In this document: positions 52,264 to 62,914 of the stretch, one piece after another
How the letters are laid out: the number at the start of each line of letters is the position of its first letter
How positions within the stretch are numbered: position 1 is the stretch's first letter
Source of the DNA: Tolypothrix sp. PCC 7910
GTDB taxonomy: Bacteria; Cyanobacteriota; Cyanobacteriia; Cyanobacteriales; Nostocaceae
Length of the DNA stretch: 64,000 bases
Assembly: GCF_011769525.1 (NCBI RefSeq)
Contig: NZ_CP050440.1
Location: 745,501 to 809,500, forward strand
Direction of reading: 5' to 3'
Program-made: the position numbers and the translations under genes
The notes under the pieces: generated by a model
What the model saw: only the letters and a program-made list of their open reading frames with translations
What the model was told of the DNA's origin: nothing
Databases searched by the model: none

Positions 52264-55200
52264 GTGCGAAAATTATCATTAGTGGATATAACGCGCCTAA
52301 TAATCACCATGAACGCTTTTGAGGTTGATCAGCAAAAACTACAAGCGCAACTCGCCCAAGCATACTCCCAGCTACCACCCTTAGAGCAAAAAATTGTCCA
52401 ATTATTCTCAGTAATATACGAACCTGTCAACAGAACTTCGTTTTTAGAATGTTTGAACTACATCGGTGCGCGTGATACAAATTACAAATATTTAATCAGC
52501 TCCACCTTAAAACCTTATATCGATGGATTACTAACAGCAGGTTTGCTGATTCAAGGACAAGGACAGGGGCCTCAGTGTCATCCATTACTGGTAGAAATTG
52601 CTACGCGCTCGGCAGTAAAAGCAGGCTGTTTTGAAGTCATGGTCAAAGCAGTGCAAGACAAGCTAAAAGTCAAGAGTCGTTGGCAAGATGGGCCACTGTA
52701 TTTCCAAAGCGATCGCCAATTTATCCGAGAAATTCGGATTGGTCTTTACAGCCAAAACCTCAGTTACATTAATAAACAAATTGAAGACTATAACAGATAC
52801 AATTACAACGACGACAAGATATCCATAGAAAATATCTTCGAGCAGATTTGCACTAACCCATTCGATGCAGATTGGTTTCGCACCCTGCCACAAGAATTGT
52901 ATGACAACTGTATATCAATCATCCTCATAAATGCCACACTAAAATGTTCTCCTGCCGATGAAGCCTTTACTCTACTTCAAGAAGAATGCGCTACAGAAGG
53001 TGGACATAACTCAGATTACCTGCACATAGTTTTGACAGAACAACTACTACTGCGGGGTTGTATTCAAGAAGCACAGCAGAGTTTAGATTCCATATCCGAA
53101 GATTATCGAGATAATAGCCTTGTATACAGAGGTTGGTTGAATTTTTTACGCGGCGATAATCAGCAAGCGATCGCAGATTACACTGCTGGTCTCAAAGCCA
53201 TCAAAAAAGCCACAGGCAAGCGACAGGTGTATTTTAGCACTATAGGCGGCTTGTTTTTTATCTTGGCACTAATCAAAGATGGTTCGCGGGAAAGTCAAGA
53301 GGAAGCACTTGATTATACAAGTTTACTGGTACGTCAATCAGACCATTGGCTGAAGTCGATTTATGCTCAATTAAAAATCCTGCTGCAAGTCCAATTAGGC
53401 GACATCGCGCAAAAAGAATTCATCACTAGCAACCGCATTCTATTCCCTGAAGAACACAACAGCCTAGAAACCCTGTTTTTCGCTCTTTGTCATTACTGGG
53501 TAGATGCAGACAGAGCCAAAAAGCACTTGCCCAGGTTGTTAGAGGAATTCTACCAACAAGCTGTCGCATCTGGTTATCACTGGTTGGCAATGGAGAGTGC
53601 AGAACTCTTGTCCCGACTCAAACCAAACAGCAGTTATGAAACCCAGGCAGAAATCCTGCGGGAAGATATCGGCATAGACAGCATCGTTGACTTGATGCAG
53701 CCACAAGAACCTTGGGAAATGTGCTTAAATGCACTAGCGAATCTTCAGAAAGCATCGCCAACACCTGTAAAGGCTCAAGCAGAACTACGCTTGGCATGGT
53801 TTATTACTTTCTATCCGAGCAAATGCATTTTGCAACCCCGCGAACAAAAGGTTAATGCCAAAGGTGAGTGGAGTAAAGGCCGTCCCATAGCCATCAAGCG
53901 TCTAAGCGGAAATTTGGGTGAGCTTGATTATCTTACATCTCAGGATCTGAGAGTATGCGGCTGCATTGAAACATTTACTTCCTATGATTATGGATATCGT
54001 GGCAAAGTTGAGTATACCTTCAGCGCCAAGGCCATTTCTGCATTAATTGGACACCCCTTGGTATTTTGGGAAGATGCACCCAATACCCGTGTGGAAATTG
54101 TCAAGGGAGAACCGGAACTAATTGTCAAAAAAGGAAAACGCGATCGCTTAACTTTAGAATTTTCTCCCAAACTAGAGCCATCACAGAATATCCTCACTAT
54201 TAAAGAAACCCCAACCCGCATTAAGGTAATTGAAATTACTGCCGAACACCGACGCATCGCTGAGATTATCGGCAAGGAAAACCGACTCTTAGTCCCCGCC
54301 ACTGCCGAAAAGCAAGTCTTAGCAGCCATCAATGCTGTGTCTGGCATTGTCACCGTGCATTCTGATATTGGTGGTGGATTAGAAGGCGCAGAAGAAGTAC
54401 CAGCCCAAACTATACCCCACATTCACCTGTTACCTGCCAATGCCGGATTGAAAGTATCCCTACTATCTCGCCCCTTTGCCCAAGGTGGCCCCTACTACCG
54501 CCCTGGTACGGGTGGTGAAACTGTGATTGCAGAGATAGAAGGTAAGCGTCTGCAAACCAGACGAAATCTGCAACAAGAAAAGCAACTTGCCAATGCCGCA
54601 ATCAATGCCTGTCCTACCTTAACTCATGCTGAAGAACAAGATAGGGAATGGCTCATAGAAGACCCAGAAGACTGTTTAGAACTGCTGCTGGAACTGCAAG
54701 CATTAGGGGATACTGTAGTACTGGAATGGCCCGAAGGAGAAAAACTGCGTGTCAGGCACCAAGCAGACCTCAAAGATTTTCAGATGACTATTCAACGCCA
54801 GCAGGACTGGTTTGCTGCTACTGGCGAGTTGAAACTGGATAAAGACCTAGTGCTGGACATGCAGCAACTACTAGAACTCTTGGATAAAACCCCTAGTCGT
54901 TTTATCCCCCTTGGTGACGGTCAATTCCTGGCTTTAACCCAAGCGTTTCGCAAGCGCCTCGATGAATTGCGGACGTTTTCAGAAAAACATAGTAAAGGGA
55001 TACGCTTTCACCCACTGGCAACATTAGGCTTAGAGGATTTTGTGGATGAGGTGGGCAAGGTAAAAGCAGACAAACACTGGAAGGCACATATCCAGCGTTT
55101 GAGGGAGGTGCAGAATTTGCAACCTGAACTCCCTTCTACCTTCCAAGCAGAACTGCGCGACTACCAGATGGAAGGATTCAACTGGATGGCGCGGCTGGCA

Positions 55201-56526
55201 CATTGGGGTGTGGGAGCTTGTTTAGCAGACCAAATGGGACTGGGCAAGACCGTGCAGGCGTTGGCTGTTATCTTGATGCGTGCCCATGAGGGGCCAACCC
55301 TGATTGTTGCTCCCACTTCGGTGTGCATGAATTGGGTGAGTGAGGCTTCTAGGTTTGCGCCTACTCTGAATATTGTGCAATTTGGTGGGAGCGATCGCCA
55401 GCAACTACTCAAAAACTTACAACCGTTTGATATGCTGGTGTGCAGCTACGGTCTTTTGCAGCAAGAAGAAGTATCGCAAATGCTGTCCCAGGTGCAGTGG
55501 CAAACGATTGTGCTGGATGAAGCCCAAGCAATCAAAAATATGACCACCAAACGTTCCCAGGCGGCAATGAACCTCAAAGGTGGTTTCAAGCTGATTACTA
55601 CCGGCACTCCCATTGAAAACCACCTTGGCGAATTGTGGAATTTATTCCGCTTTATCAATCCTGGGCTTCTGGGTTCCTTTGAAAGCTTCAATCAACGTTT
55701 TGCTATCCCCATTGAGAAATTTCAGGATAAACTTGTACGCAACAAACTCAAAAAACTAATTCAACCATTCCTGTTACGTCGCCTCAAAAATCAAGTGCTG
55801 GAAGAATTGCCCTCCCGCACCGAAATTCTGTTGCACGTAGAGTTGAGTCAGGAGGAAATGGCGTTCTATGAAGCGTTGCGCCGTGAGGCAATATGTAAAC
55901 TGACCGAAACTGATGCAACTGCTGGTCAGAAACATCTACAAGTGCTGGCAGAAATTATGAGACTGCGGCGGGCTTGTTGTAATCCCAGCCTCGTTATGCC
56001 TGATACTGAACTATCCAGCGCGAAGCTGCAACTGTTCGCTGAGGTGCTGGGAGATTTACTGGAGAATCGTCATAAGGCTTTGGTGTTTAGTCAGTTTGTT
56101 GACCATTTGCAGATTATCCGCAATTATCTGGATAAACAAGGTATTAATTATCAGTATTTAGATGGCAGTACCCCAGCCGCAGAACGGAAAAAACGGGTGG
56201 ATGCTTTTCAGGCTGGGTCAGGCGATGTGTTTTTGATTAGCCTCAAGGCGGGGGGTACGGGACTTAATCTCACCGCTGCCGATTACGTCATCCACATGGA
56301 CCCTTGGTGGAATCCTGCTGTAGAAGACCAAGCCTCAGACCGTGCCCATCGTATCGGTCAACAACGCCCGGTGACTATCTATCGCTTAGTAGCAAAAGAT
56401 ACTATTGAAGATAAGATTGTGGCCTTGCATCACCACAAGCGAGATTTGGCAGATAGCTTGCTCGAAGGTACTGATATCAGTGGCAAGATATCCACAGAGG
56501 CGTTACTGGAGTTGATTGGGGTATGA
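52264..56526 (+). CDS. SNF2-family DEAD/DEAH helicase, 1420 aa
   Basis: Large ATP-dependent DNA translocase. The SNF2 core is in the last 450 residues: LADQMGLGKTVQALAVIL (Walker A, ~990), PTSVCMNWVSEA, VLDEAQAIKN (DEAQ, ~1084), TGTPIENHLGELWNLF, and helicase C motifs LVFSQFVDHLQII, SLKAGGTGLNLTAADYVIHM, DRAHRIGQQRPVTIYRL. The first ~500 residues look TPR-like and alpha-helical; the middle has a beta-rich segment of the kind seen in bacterial SNF2-associated proteins. GTG 52264 or ATG 52309 are both possible starts, neither with a good ribosome-binding site. Cellular role unknown (repair, transcription recycling or defence are all seen in the family). Confidence 0.9.
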   Translation: MRKLSLVDITRLIITMNAFEVDQQKLQAQLAQAYSQLPPLEQKIVQLFSVIYEPVNRTSFLECLNYIGARDTNYKYLISSTLKPYIDGLLTAGLLIQGQGQGPQCHPLLVEIATRSAVKAGCFEVMVKAVQDKLKVKSRWQDGPLYFQSDRQFIREIRIGLYSQNLSYINKQIEDYNRYNYNDDKISIENIFEQICTNPFDADWFRTLPQELYDNCISIILINATLKCSPADEAFTLLQEECATEGGHNSDYLHIVLTEQLLLRGCIQEAQQSLDSISEDYRDNSLVYRGWLNFLRGDNQQAIADYTAGLKAIKKATGKRQVYFSTIGGLFFILALIKDGSRESQEEALDYTSLLVRQSDHWLKSIYAQLKILLQVQLGDIAQKEFITSNRILFPEEHNSLETLFFALCHYWVDADRAKKHLPRLLEEFYQQAVASGYHWLAMESAELLSRLKPNSSYETQAEILREDIGIDSIVDLMQPQEPWEMCLNALANLQKASPTPVKAQAELRLAWFITFYPSKCILQPREQKVNAKGEWSKGRPIAIKRLSGNLGELDYLTSQDLRVCGCIETFTSYDYGYRGKVEYTFSAKAISALIGHPLVFWEDAPNTRVEIVKGEPELIVKKGKRDRLTLEFSPKLEPSQNILTIKETPTRIKVIEITAEHRRIAEIIGKENRLLVPATAEKQVLAAINAVSGIVTVHSDIGGGLEGAEEVPAQTIPHIHLLPANAGLKVSLLSRPFAQGGPYYRPGTGGETVIAEIEGKRLQTRRNLQQEKQLANAAINACPTLTHAEEQDREWLIEDPEDCLELLLELQALGDTVVLEWPEGEKLRVRHQADLKDFQMTIQRQQDWFAATGELKLDKDLVLDMQQLLELLDKTPSRFIPLGDGQFLALTQAFRKRLDELRTFSEKHSKGIRFHPLATLGLEDFVDEVGKVKADKHWKAHIQRLREVQNLQPELPSTFQAELRDYQMEGFNWMARLAHWGVGACLADQMGLGKTVQALAVILMRAHEGPTLIVAPTSVCMNWVSEASRFAPTLNIVQFGGSDRQQLLKNLQPFDMLVCSYGLLQQEEVSQMLSQVQWQTIVLDEAQAIKNMTTKRSQAAMNLKGGFKLITTGTPIENHLGELWNLFRFINPGLLGSFESFNQRFAIPIEKFQDKLVRNKLKKLIQPFLLRRLKNQVLEELPSRTEILLHVELSQEEMAFYEALRREAICKLTETDATAGQKHLQVLAEIMRLRRACCNPSLVMPDTELSSAKLQLFAEVLGDLLENRHKALVFSQFVDHLQIIRNYLDKQGINYQYLDGSTPAAERKKRVDAFQAGSGDVFLISLKAGGTGLNLTAADYVIHMDPWWNPAVEDQASDRAHRIGQQRPVTIYRLVAKDTIEDKIVALHHHKRDLADSLLEGTDISGKISTEALLELIGV

Positions 56527-56601
56527 GATGAGCACGAGTTTTATGACATAAAAACCGCTATTTCATTTATTTTGGCTATCATTTGTTATCACCCAAATAT
56601 T

Positions 56602-56772
56602 CTAATTTTGATAAAAATCCCCACGCTGCTCCACAGTAAATCCACGCAGTAGCAATCCTAACCATACCTCAACAATCAGCATTTTCAAAGCATTTTGAAG
56701 TTGAGGGAGCGAAATTTCATCTTGAATATCTGCAAGGTAGTTGTGATTTGAACTAAAAATTGAGATTTTAAC
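56602..56772 (-). pseudogene. Possible C-terminal remnant of an unknown protein
   Basis: A frame open for 56 codons without a start: NYLADIQDEISLPQLQNALK, then MLIVEVWLGLLLRGFTVEQR, then GDFYQN, stop. It has protein-like composition and an amphipathic pattern, but I recognise no family and see no promoter or start. Kept as a low-confidence remnant. Confidence 0.3.
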
Positions 56773-56835
56773 TCATGATATGCTTCAGAAATGAGTATCC
56801 AATTTATAGTTCACTTTTAATATTCGAGTTTTTTT

Positions 56836-56921
56836 AATAATAATGATTATCGTGTAAGGAATAAAAAGATTGATACGAGTGACGTTTGTATCAATTATTT
56901 GGCTTGATTATCATTATTATT
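56836..56921. repeat. Nested palindrome
   Basis: Outer arms AATAATAATGATTATC (56836-56851) and GATTATCATTATTATT (56906-56921) pair with few mismatches; inner arms ATTGATAC (56869-56876) and GTATCAAT (56888-56895) pair perfectly. The outer arms resemble Fur-box half sites in composition. Confidence 0.6.
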
Positions 56922-56940
56922 CAGCTACGATTTGAGGTTA

Positions 56941-57825
56941 GCGATCGCTCTGTTGTTAGGCGATCGCTTGGACAATGAAATATTTGATTTTTACTCAGAT
57001 ATCTACTAAAACAAAAATTTTGAACCATAACATGGGCATTTGAACCATATTTTGAATTGAAAGTTTAAGTTAGAGCAATTTTAAGAGAGATTTTTTGTGC
57101 GAGTTTTGTCCAATTGTGTTTTTTCAACTCATTCTTGAATTATGCTTCAGAATTTCAACTCTCTCTCATATATGAATGCAAAGTTTAATTTTGTGATTGG
57201 CGCAAAAGCCTGAAATTTCGTTAACTTTTTTCTAATTTATGGATCAAGATTTTTCTCACATTATGATTCAAAGCATAGTAGTAAGCGATCGCATTGTGCC
57301 AGTTGCGTAAGTCCTGACATTCTGAACGAAAAAAACAGCAATATAATTCACCTTGTTGTATTTTTATTAGCTGGAATCAAGAGATAGCTGGATTACTTCT
57401 CTTCTTAATACAAATAGTAGACTGGAAAGATTGGGTTACAAATTAATTATATTTAGCTATCAAGAGAAGAGATAATTAATTATTTTTAGCTTTTAGTTAT
57501 TACTTAATATCCTAAAAATCTGGATATATAAAACAATAATGTGCAGGGTTATTAAATGCAGCAATATTACAAAATAGTTTAAAGAGCTTTTCATAATAGT
57601 CTTCAACTTAGTATTAAGCGGAAAAGAATGAATTATAAAAGTCATTCATACTACTGCTTAACTGAGATAACTAATTAGGCGATCGCTTTTAAAAGTCAGA
57701 CGTAGTGCAATTGAAATTAGTTATCGCAAAAATAGCGATCGCACTTTGCAAGCACAGTTAATCAATCTGCTGAGAAGCGATCGCACTTTTTATCTCAGAG
57801 TTAGAGAGTGCGATCGCACTTGTCT
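56941..57825. repeat. Cluster of HIP1 sites in a gene-poor region
   Basis: At least six GCGATCGC octamers, several extended as GCGATCGCACTT (near 57736, 57776, 57812), within 900 bp of non-coding DNA between the helicase and the small helical-protein gene. No gene is supported in 56773-57855. Confidence 0.7.
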
Positions 57826-57855
57826 AGCTATTTGACAACTAACTTGGGCACATTG

Positions 57856-58101
57856 TCACACAGATGGCGATTGCGATAAGCTTTTTAGTTCTTCTTTTGC
57901 CCTATTCAAATAGTCTGCCGCTTCAGGGTCTATCTTTTCACACGGCGTTAAGATATTTATTGTTGATTGGAACTTTTCGCGAGCAGCAGTATACTTCTTT
58001 TGTGCTGCTAATTTTCTAGCATCTTCATATTCTTTTTTACCCTTTTCAACGGAACTTTCATTGCCAGTAGGTTCGGGAGGATTCTCACTTTTGTATACCA
58101 T
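57856..58101 (-). CDS. Small helical protein, TPR-like, unknown function
   Basis: 81 aa; ATG 58101 with AAGGAGAT upstream. After a disordered N-terminus (ENPPEPTGNESS) come helices GKKEYEDARKLAAQKKYTAA and REKFQSTINILTP, then DPEAADYLNRAKEELKSL. The spacing resembles one and a half tetratricopeptide repeats. It follows the caspase-STAND-WD40 gene by 119 bp on the same strand and may be cotranscribed with it as a small partner. Confidence 0.65.
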   Translation of the reverse strand: MVYKSENPPEPTGNESSVEKGKKEYEDARKLAAQKKYTAAREKFQSTINILTPCEKIDPEAADYLNRAKEELKSLSQSPSV

Positions 58102-58220
58102 ATTTAAATCTCCTTTTTATTGATAATGCTTTCTAATTTTTCCAGACATTTGGTATAAATTCAAGAATTATTCTACATGTGCTATTCCTCAACTTTTATA
58201 TAGATGTAATTAACATTAGC

Positions 58221-61200
58221 TTATGCAACTTTTAGCCACAGATTTGGTAAATAAGAAGAGTGTTTACAAACATTCGGTATACTGTCTTGGCTATCCTGGT
58301 TATATATCAGGTAGTCATGCAGCCAACTACAACTACGTTCTAACAACTTATCCAAATCAAAATTCCACACAATTACTTTATCAAAATCAGATGAAACAAA
58401 GGTTTTACCGTCTGGACTGAAGCTGATATCAAGAACATCTTCCTCATGTCCATGCAAATCTAGCAACAGATCGCCGTCTAAGTTCCAAAGCTTAATTTCA
58501 TTTTTACTTGCCGAAGCTAAAGTTTGACCATTGGGGCTGAATTTTACTCGAAAAACATCATCTTTATGAACCGGAAAAACCTTAGTTTGCTGAACATTTA
58601 GATGCCAAAGTATTGTATTGAGATGCCAAAGTATTACAGTTTTATCTTCACTAGCTGAGGCAATCATCTTCCCGTTGGGACTAAAACTGACATCTAAAAT
58701 GGCTTTTGTGTGCCCTGTTATAGTATGAAGTAGTTTTCCATTTAAATCCCACAGTTTCACCGTAGAATCGCGACTGCCTGAAGCAATCATTTTGCTGTCA
58801 GGACTGAAGCTAACGCTTGTAATTGAATCTTTATGACCTCGTAAAGTATACAGTAGTTTTCCATCTAAATTCCACAGCTTCACTGTCTGATCTCCACTAG
58901 CAGAAGCAATCATTTTGCTGTCAGGACTAAAGCTAACGCTGGTGACTGAATCTTTATGACCTCGTAAAGTATGCAGTAGTTTTCCATCTAAATCCCACAA
59001 CTTCACCGTCTGATCTGCACTAGCAGAAGCAATCACTTGACCATTTGGACTCAAGCTTACCTTAGTAATCAAGTTATCATGCCCTAAAAACTTTTTCAGC
59101 AGACGACCATTGACCTGCCAAATGCTGATAGTTTCATTTTCTCCTGTCACAATCATTTGACCGTTAGGACTAAAACTCAGACTATCACCCTTGAGTACCG
59201 ATGCAACATTATCAAAATTCCAAATTCTGAGTGTATTATCTTGACTTGCAGAAGCAATGATTTTGCTGTTGGGGCTGAAACTAATATCTGTTACAGAACC
59301 TTGATGACCTCGTAAAGTATGCAGTGGTTTTCCTTCTAAACTCCAGATGATAACAGTACGATCATCGCTAGCAGAAGCAATCATTTTACCATCGTGACTC
59401 AGAACCAAACGCGAGATATCATCAGAATGATGAGATGGAAATTCCATCTGAGTTTTGCCCTCTTTTAAATTCCAAAGTTTTATAACTCTATTAGCGCCAG
59501 CATACGCAATATTTTGGTTATTGATAAAACGTACCGCAAACATCATACTGCTTTCTGAAATTGTGTTGATTAATTTAGCGTCCTTGCTTCTCCACAGCTT
59601 GATGGTTTTATCTGTACTAGCAGAAGCAATAGTTTGACCATCTTTACTAAAGCTCAAATCATTAACGCGATCGCTATGTCCTTGAAAGGTTTTCAATAGT
59701 TTGCCATCCAAGCTCCAAAGCTTAATGGTACTTTTACGATCTAAACCAGCAGTAGCAATAGTTTTCTCATCAGGACTTAAAGCAACAACCATTATCTTAT
59801 CTGGGTCAAGTATAGATTTATAAAAGGTGAATTTACCATCAGGCTGACGCTGCCAAATATTGATACCTTGGTAGCTAGCGGAAATTAAGGTTTGACTTTT
59901 ACTACTAAAAATAACCTTAAAAAGGTTACCAGAATTATCCTTCTGGTGCTGAGTAAGTGTTTGGAATAATTTACCATTACTGTACCACAACTTGATAGTT
60001 CCATTGCTACCAGCAGCAGCAATTATCTTGCCATCTGGGCTGAAACTCACAGTCGAAAAATTCATCTCATTTCCTTGTAAACGGTTGCGCTCCTTCAGTC
60101 TGTAGACTACCTGTTGCAAACTAGTTAACACTTTAATTTTGATATCTTCATTGGCATTAAAAGTGTTTTTTAACATTTCCCCTGTTTCGGTTGCTTTTAC
60201 TAAAGCATCCAACTCTCTGCCTGATGTAAATAAGTTGTTTACTAGGGAAATATTAGATTCAAGCAGCTTATTACGAGCATCTATAGCATTATTAATTGCA
60301 ATAATTGTGGTACCACTTAACAATAGTAATGCTCCCAGTGCAATTCGCCAGCGCCAACTATGATTCTGGCGTTTTTGCAATAAGCTTTTTTGCACAAATT
60401 CAGTTTCTAGTTGGTTCAACCAGTTTTTATTAGAATTAAGTTCTTTATGTAACACTTCAAGATAAGGATCTGTATCCCACAAAAACTCTGTGGATTTATT
60501 TCTCCGTTGTCCTTGCTGATTCTCATCGCGTCCTAATCTTCGATATAATTTTTCAGGAATTTTATTCACGGAGTTTTCAATAGGCAAGAGTATTCGATCT
60601 AACGCCACTAAAACAGGTGCAGCTTTATCTAAAATTCCTTGTTGTTGTTCTTTGTCCTGATTTTTAAAATTTGCCCACTCCTGTACCTCCGGAGTTAACC
60701 GCCGTTGCAGAACTAAAATTTGTTCATCTTCTTGCTTCCACCCCAGCAGTTTTTGCCATCCCCTCACTAAAGCATCATGGGCAGGTTCTACATAGTTATT
60801 ACCTTCAGCATCTTCTCCTGTAACTAGTAACCTTGCTTTGGTAAAACGCTCAATTACTTCTTTCACTAAATCATGTTTAGGAGGCGGATATTCTAATTCC
60901 GATAACGGTACTCGTCTGCGTGCTAATTCACCTCCACCAAGGGCAACCATCCGCAACATTACTTGACGGATAATTTGGGCATAAGCCGGATTTTCCTGAA
61001 CTAACGCCTCATATTCTGCATCAGCTTTTTGAGTCAATGATTGGATGACTCCACCTAAATCTTGATAATCTGCTTGAGTTAAGGCTCGGTCAATTGTGAT
61101 ACCTCTAATTTGGGCATCTCCTTGTCGCTGTAAATATCTCAGATAAAGTTCGCTCAAGGCAAAAGACAGCAGAGGTAATGCTCCCGGCATATCCGCTACT

Positions 61201-62783
61201 TCATCAATCAATTGTTCTACTAATTCGTAGGGCTGAAAATACATTACCCGTGTTTCTGCGGGTTTCTCAATTGCTTCGCGCAATTCTCCTCTTGTCATCG
61301 CTGGTACAATAAATCGTCCGCTGTACCAACGACTTTTAAGCTCAGTATTTCCCGCGTTATAGTTTGTGGGGACAAACTTTAAACCAGCATCTCTGATTTG
61401 AGGTTCAAAGTCAGAACGTAGGGATAGTACTACCCGTAATTTATCCCGATGGGCATTAATTGCTGTGAGTATTTCTTGAAAAAACTGCTTGCGCTCATCC
61501 TCATTTTGACAGAGTGTTATAACTTCTTCGCTTTGGTCAATAAACAGTAATAACTTAGATTTAGGGTGATTTTTAGCCCAAGCATCAATACTCATTGCCA
61601 AGTTCTGCTCTGGGTTTTGGGCTGGTATTTCTGGTAATTGGGCTTTTTTTAAGGCATTATTTAACGCTTGTAAGGGAGTCTCACCAGGACGGATAGGTTC
61701 TAAGATTTCCCATTTTTCAGTATTATCTTGCCGGAGTTGGGGAATTAATCCTGCTTTGACTAAACTAGATTTACCCGAACCAGAAGCACCCAAAACTACT
61801 GTCAAAGGATGACTTTTAACAAACTGATGTAATTTTTCTACCAGTTTACTTCTGCCAAAAAACAGTTCGCTGTGTTCCTCGTCATAAGATTCCAAACCTC
61901 GGTAGGGATTTTTAGCAGCATCCAAAGGTGGTGCAGGCGGTAAGTTAAGTTCATGTCCAGGGGTCAGGAAAATATACTCGCCTTTATCATGCTTCTTCAA
62001 AGGCCAAATTCCAGGGGTTTGGCGTTGGCGATTTCCTTCCGTGGCTGGTTCTACTGCATCCCGTAAATATAAGTAGAGTTCAGTAGCAGTAATTACTCCA
62101 TCCCCTGGAGGCTTACCATTGGTAGAAGGAGGATAGGCATCAGCTTTGCCTGCAAGTGCTTCTATTAATGCTGCTGCAAAGGGCGAATGGTTGCCTACTT
62201 GACCGCGTTCCGATTTGAGTACAAAGGCATCTAAAGCTTTTTGATCGTAAGCAGCACTAGTAATTACTTGCCAAGCGGGATCGGTAATAAAACGATCGTA
62301 GCGTTCTCTGTGGATGACTTCTGGCGTAGTTAATAAATCTCTGGTGCTTGTTGACCAACGAAATGCTCCCGCAAAACAGCAATCCAGGATTCCTAAGAAA
62401 TGACGACAAGGTAATTTCTCTAAGGATTCCTGCAATTTGGTCATAGGGAGATAAGTTTCAGTAGCATTCAATTTGGCATCTTGGGGAATTAAATAACCTG
62501 TTGGGCCATCATCGCCATTTAAAGCTATCCCATGACCAGCAAAGTAAAACAGCAAGCGGTCATTTTCACTTACTTGTTCTGCTAATGTTTTTTCTAAAAG
62601 TTGATTTAAATTTTTTAGGGTAGCTACTTCGTCTAGACATACAAATACTTGATATTCATGCTTTTCTCGCAATATTTCAACTAACTTTTTGGCATCATTG
62701 ACAGCATTCTGTAAAGGAGAAATACCGTTTGTGTAATTATTGATGCCGACGATAAATGCTAGATTTCTAGAGAACTCAGACAT
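58221..62783 (-). CDS. Caspase-like peptidase fused to STAND NTPase and 14 WD40 repeats
   Basis: 1520 aa. Residues 1-270 are a caspase/metacaspase (C14) domain with His84 in FYFAGHGIA and Cys136 in ILDCCFAGA. A linker leads to the nSTAND1-type NTPase: NPYRGLESYDEEHSELFFGR, Walker A GASGSGKSS (332-340), Walker B KLLLFIDQSEEV, and an LRSDFEPQ arginine region. A membrane-like helix follows near WRWRIALGALLLLSGTTIIA. The C-terminal ~580 residues hold 14 WD40 blades, enough for two seven-bladed propellers; blades 9-11 are nearly identical and blade 12 has an in-frame 21-bp duplication (LWHLNTI repeated). Such proteins are predicted sensors that release a death protease when the propeller binds a trigger; the ligand is unknown. 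Confidence 0.9.
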   Translation of the reverse strand: MSEFSRNLAFIVGINNYTNGISPLQNAVNDAKKLVEILREKHEYQVFVCLDEVATLKNLNQLLEKTLAEQVSENDRLLFYFAGHGIALNGDDGPTGYLIPQDAKLNATETYLPMTKLQESLEKLPCRHFLGILDCCFAGAFRWSTSTRDLLTTPEVIHRERYDRFITDPAWQVITSAAYDQKALDAFVLKSERGQVGNHSPFAAALIEALAGKADAYPPSTNGKPPGDGVITATELYLYLRDAVEPATEGNRQRQTPGIWPLKKHDKGEYIFLTPGHELNLPPAPPLDAAKNPYRGLESYDEEHSELFFGRSKLVEKLHQFVKSHPLTVVLGASGSGKSSLVKAGLIPQLRQDNTEKWEILEPIRPGETPLQALNNALKKAQLPEIPAQNPEQNLAMSIDAWAKNHPKSKLLLFIDQSEEVITLCQNEDERKQFFQEILTAINAHRDKLRVVLSLRSDFEPQIRDAGLKFVPTNYNAGNTELKSRWYSGRFIVPAMTRGELREAIEKPAETRVMYFQPYELVEQLIDEVADMPGALPLLSFALSELYLRYLQRQGDAQIRGITIDRALTQADYQDLGGVIQSLTQKADAEYEALVQENPAYAQIIRQVMLRMVALGGGELARRRVPLSELEYPPPKHDLVKEVIERFTKARLLVTGEDAEGNNYVEPAHDALVRGWQKLLGWKQEDEQILVLQRRLTPEVQEWANFKNQDKEQQQGILDKAAPVLVALDRILLPIENSVNKIPEKLYRRLGRDENQQGQRRNKSTEFLWDTDPYLEVLHKELNSNKNWLNQLETEFVQKSLLQKRQNHSWRWRIALGALLLLSGTTIIAINNAIDARNKLLESNISLVNNLFTSGRELDALVKATETGEMLKNTFNANEDIKIKVLTSLQQVVYRLKERNRLQGNEMNFSTVSFSPDGKIIAAAGSNGTIKLWYSNGKLFQTLTQHQKDNSGNLFKVIFSSKSQTLISASYQGINIWQRQPDGKFTFYKSILDPDKIMVVALSPDEKTIATAGLDRKSTIKLWSLDGKLLKTFQGHSDRVNDLSFSKDGQTIASASTDKTIKLWRSKDAKLINTISESSMMFAVRFINNQNIAYAGANRVIKLWNLKEGKTQMEFPSHHSDDISRLVLSHDGKMIASASDDRTVIIWSLEGKPLHTLRGHQGSVTDISFSPNSKIIASASQDNTLRIWNFDNVASVLKGDSLSFSPNGQMIVTGENETISIWQVNGRLLKKFLGHDNLITKVSLSPNGQVIASASADQTVKLWDLDGKLLHTLRGHKDSVTSVSFSPDSKMIASASGDQTVKLWNLDGKLLYTLRGHKDSITSVSFSPDSKMIASGSRDSTVKLWDLNGKLLHTITGHTKAILDVSFSPNGKMIASASEDKTVILWHLNTILWHLNVQQTKVFPVHKDDVFRVKFSPNGQTLASASKNEIKLWNLDGDLLLDLHGHEEDVLDISFSPDGKTFVSSDFDKVIVWNFDLDKLLERSCSWLHDYLIYNQDSQDSIPNVCKHSSYLPNLWLKVA

Positions 62784-62858
62784 AAATTATTTGGTTAGTT
62801 ATTTTTTCTATTTGTTGAAAATCTATATCGTATTTCAGTAAATAAGTTACGCGCTTCA

Positions 62859-62914
62859 GGGCACGGCATTCATAATCTTTTGGTATATCAAATTATTTTA
62901 CTGGTGCCGTGCCC
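62859..62914. repeat. Inverted repeat upstream of the caspase-STAND gene
   Basis: GGGCACGGCA (62859-62868) and TGCCGTGCCC (62905-62914), perfect 10-bp arms with a 36-nt loop. It lies between the two caspase-family genes and could end the upstream transcript. Confidence 0.55.
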
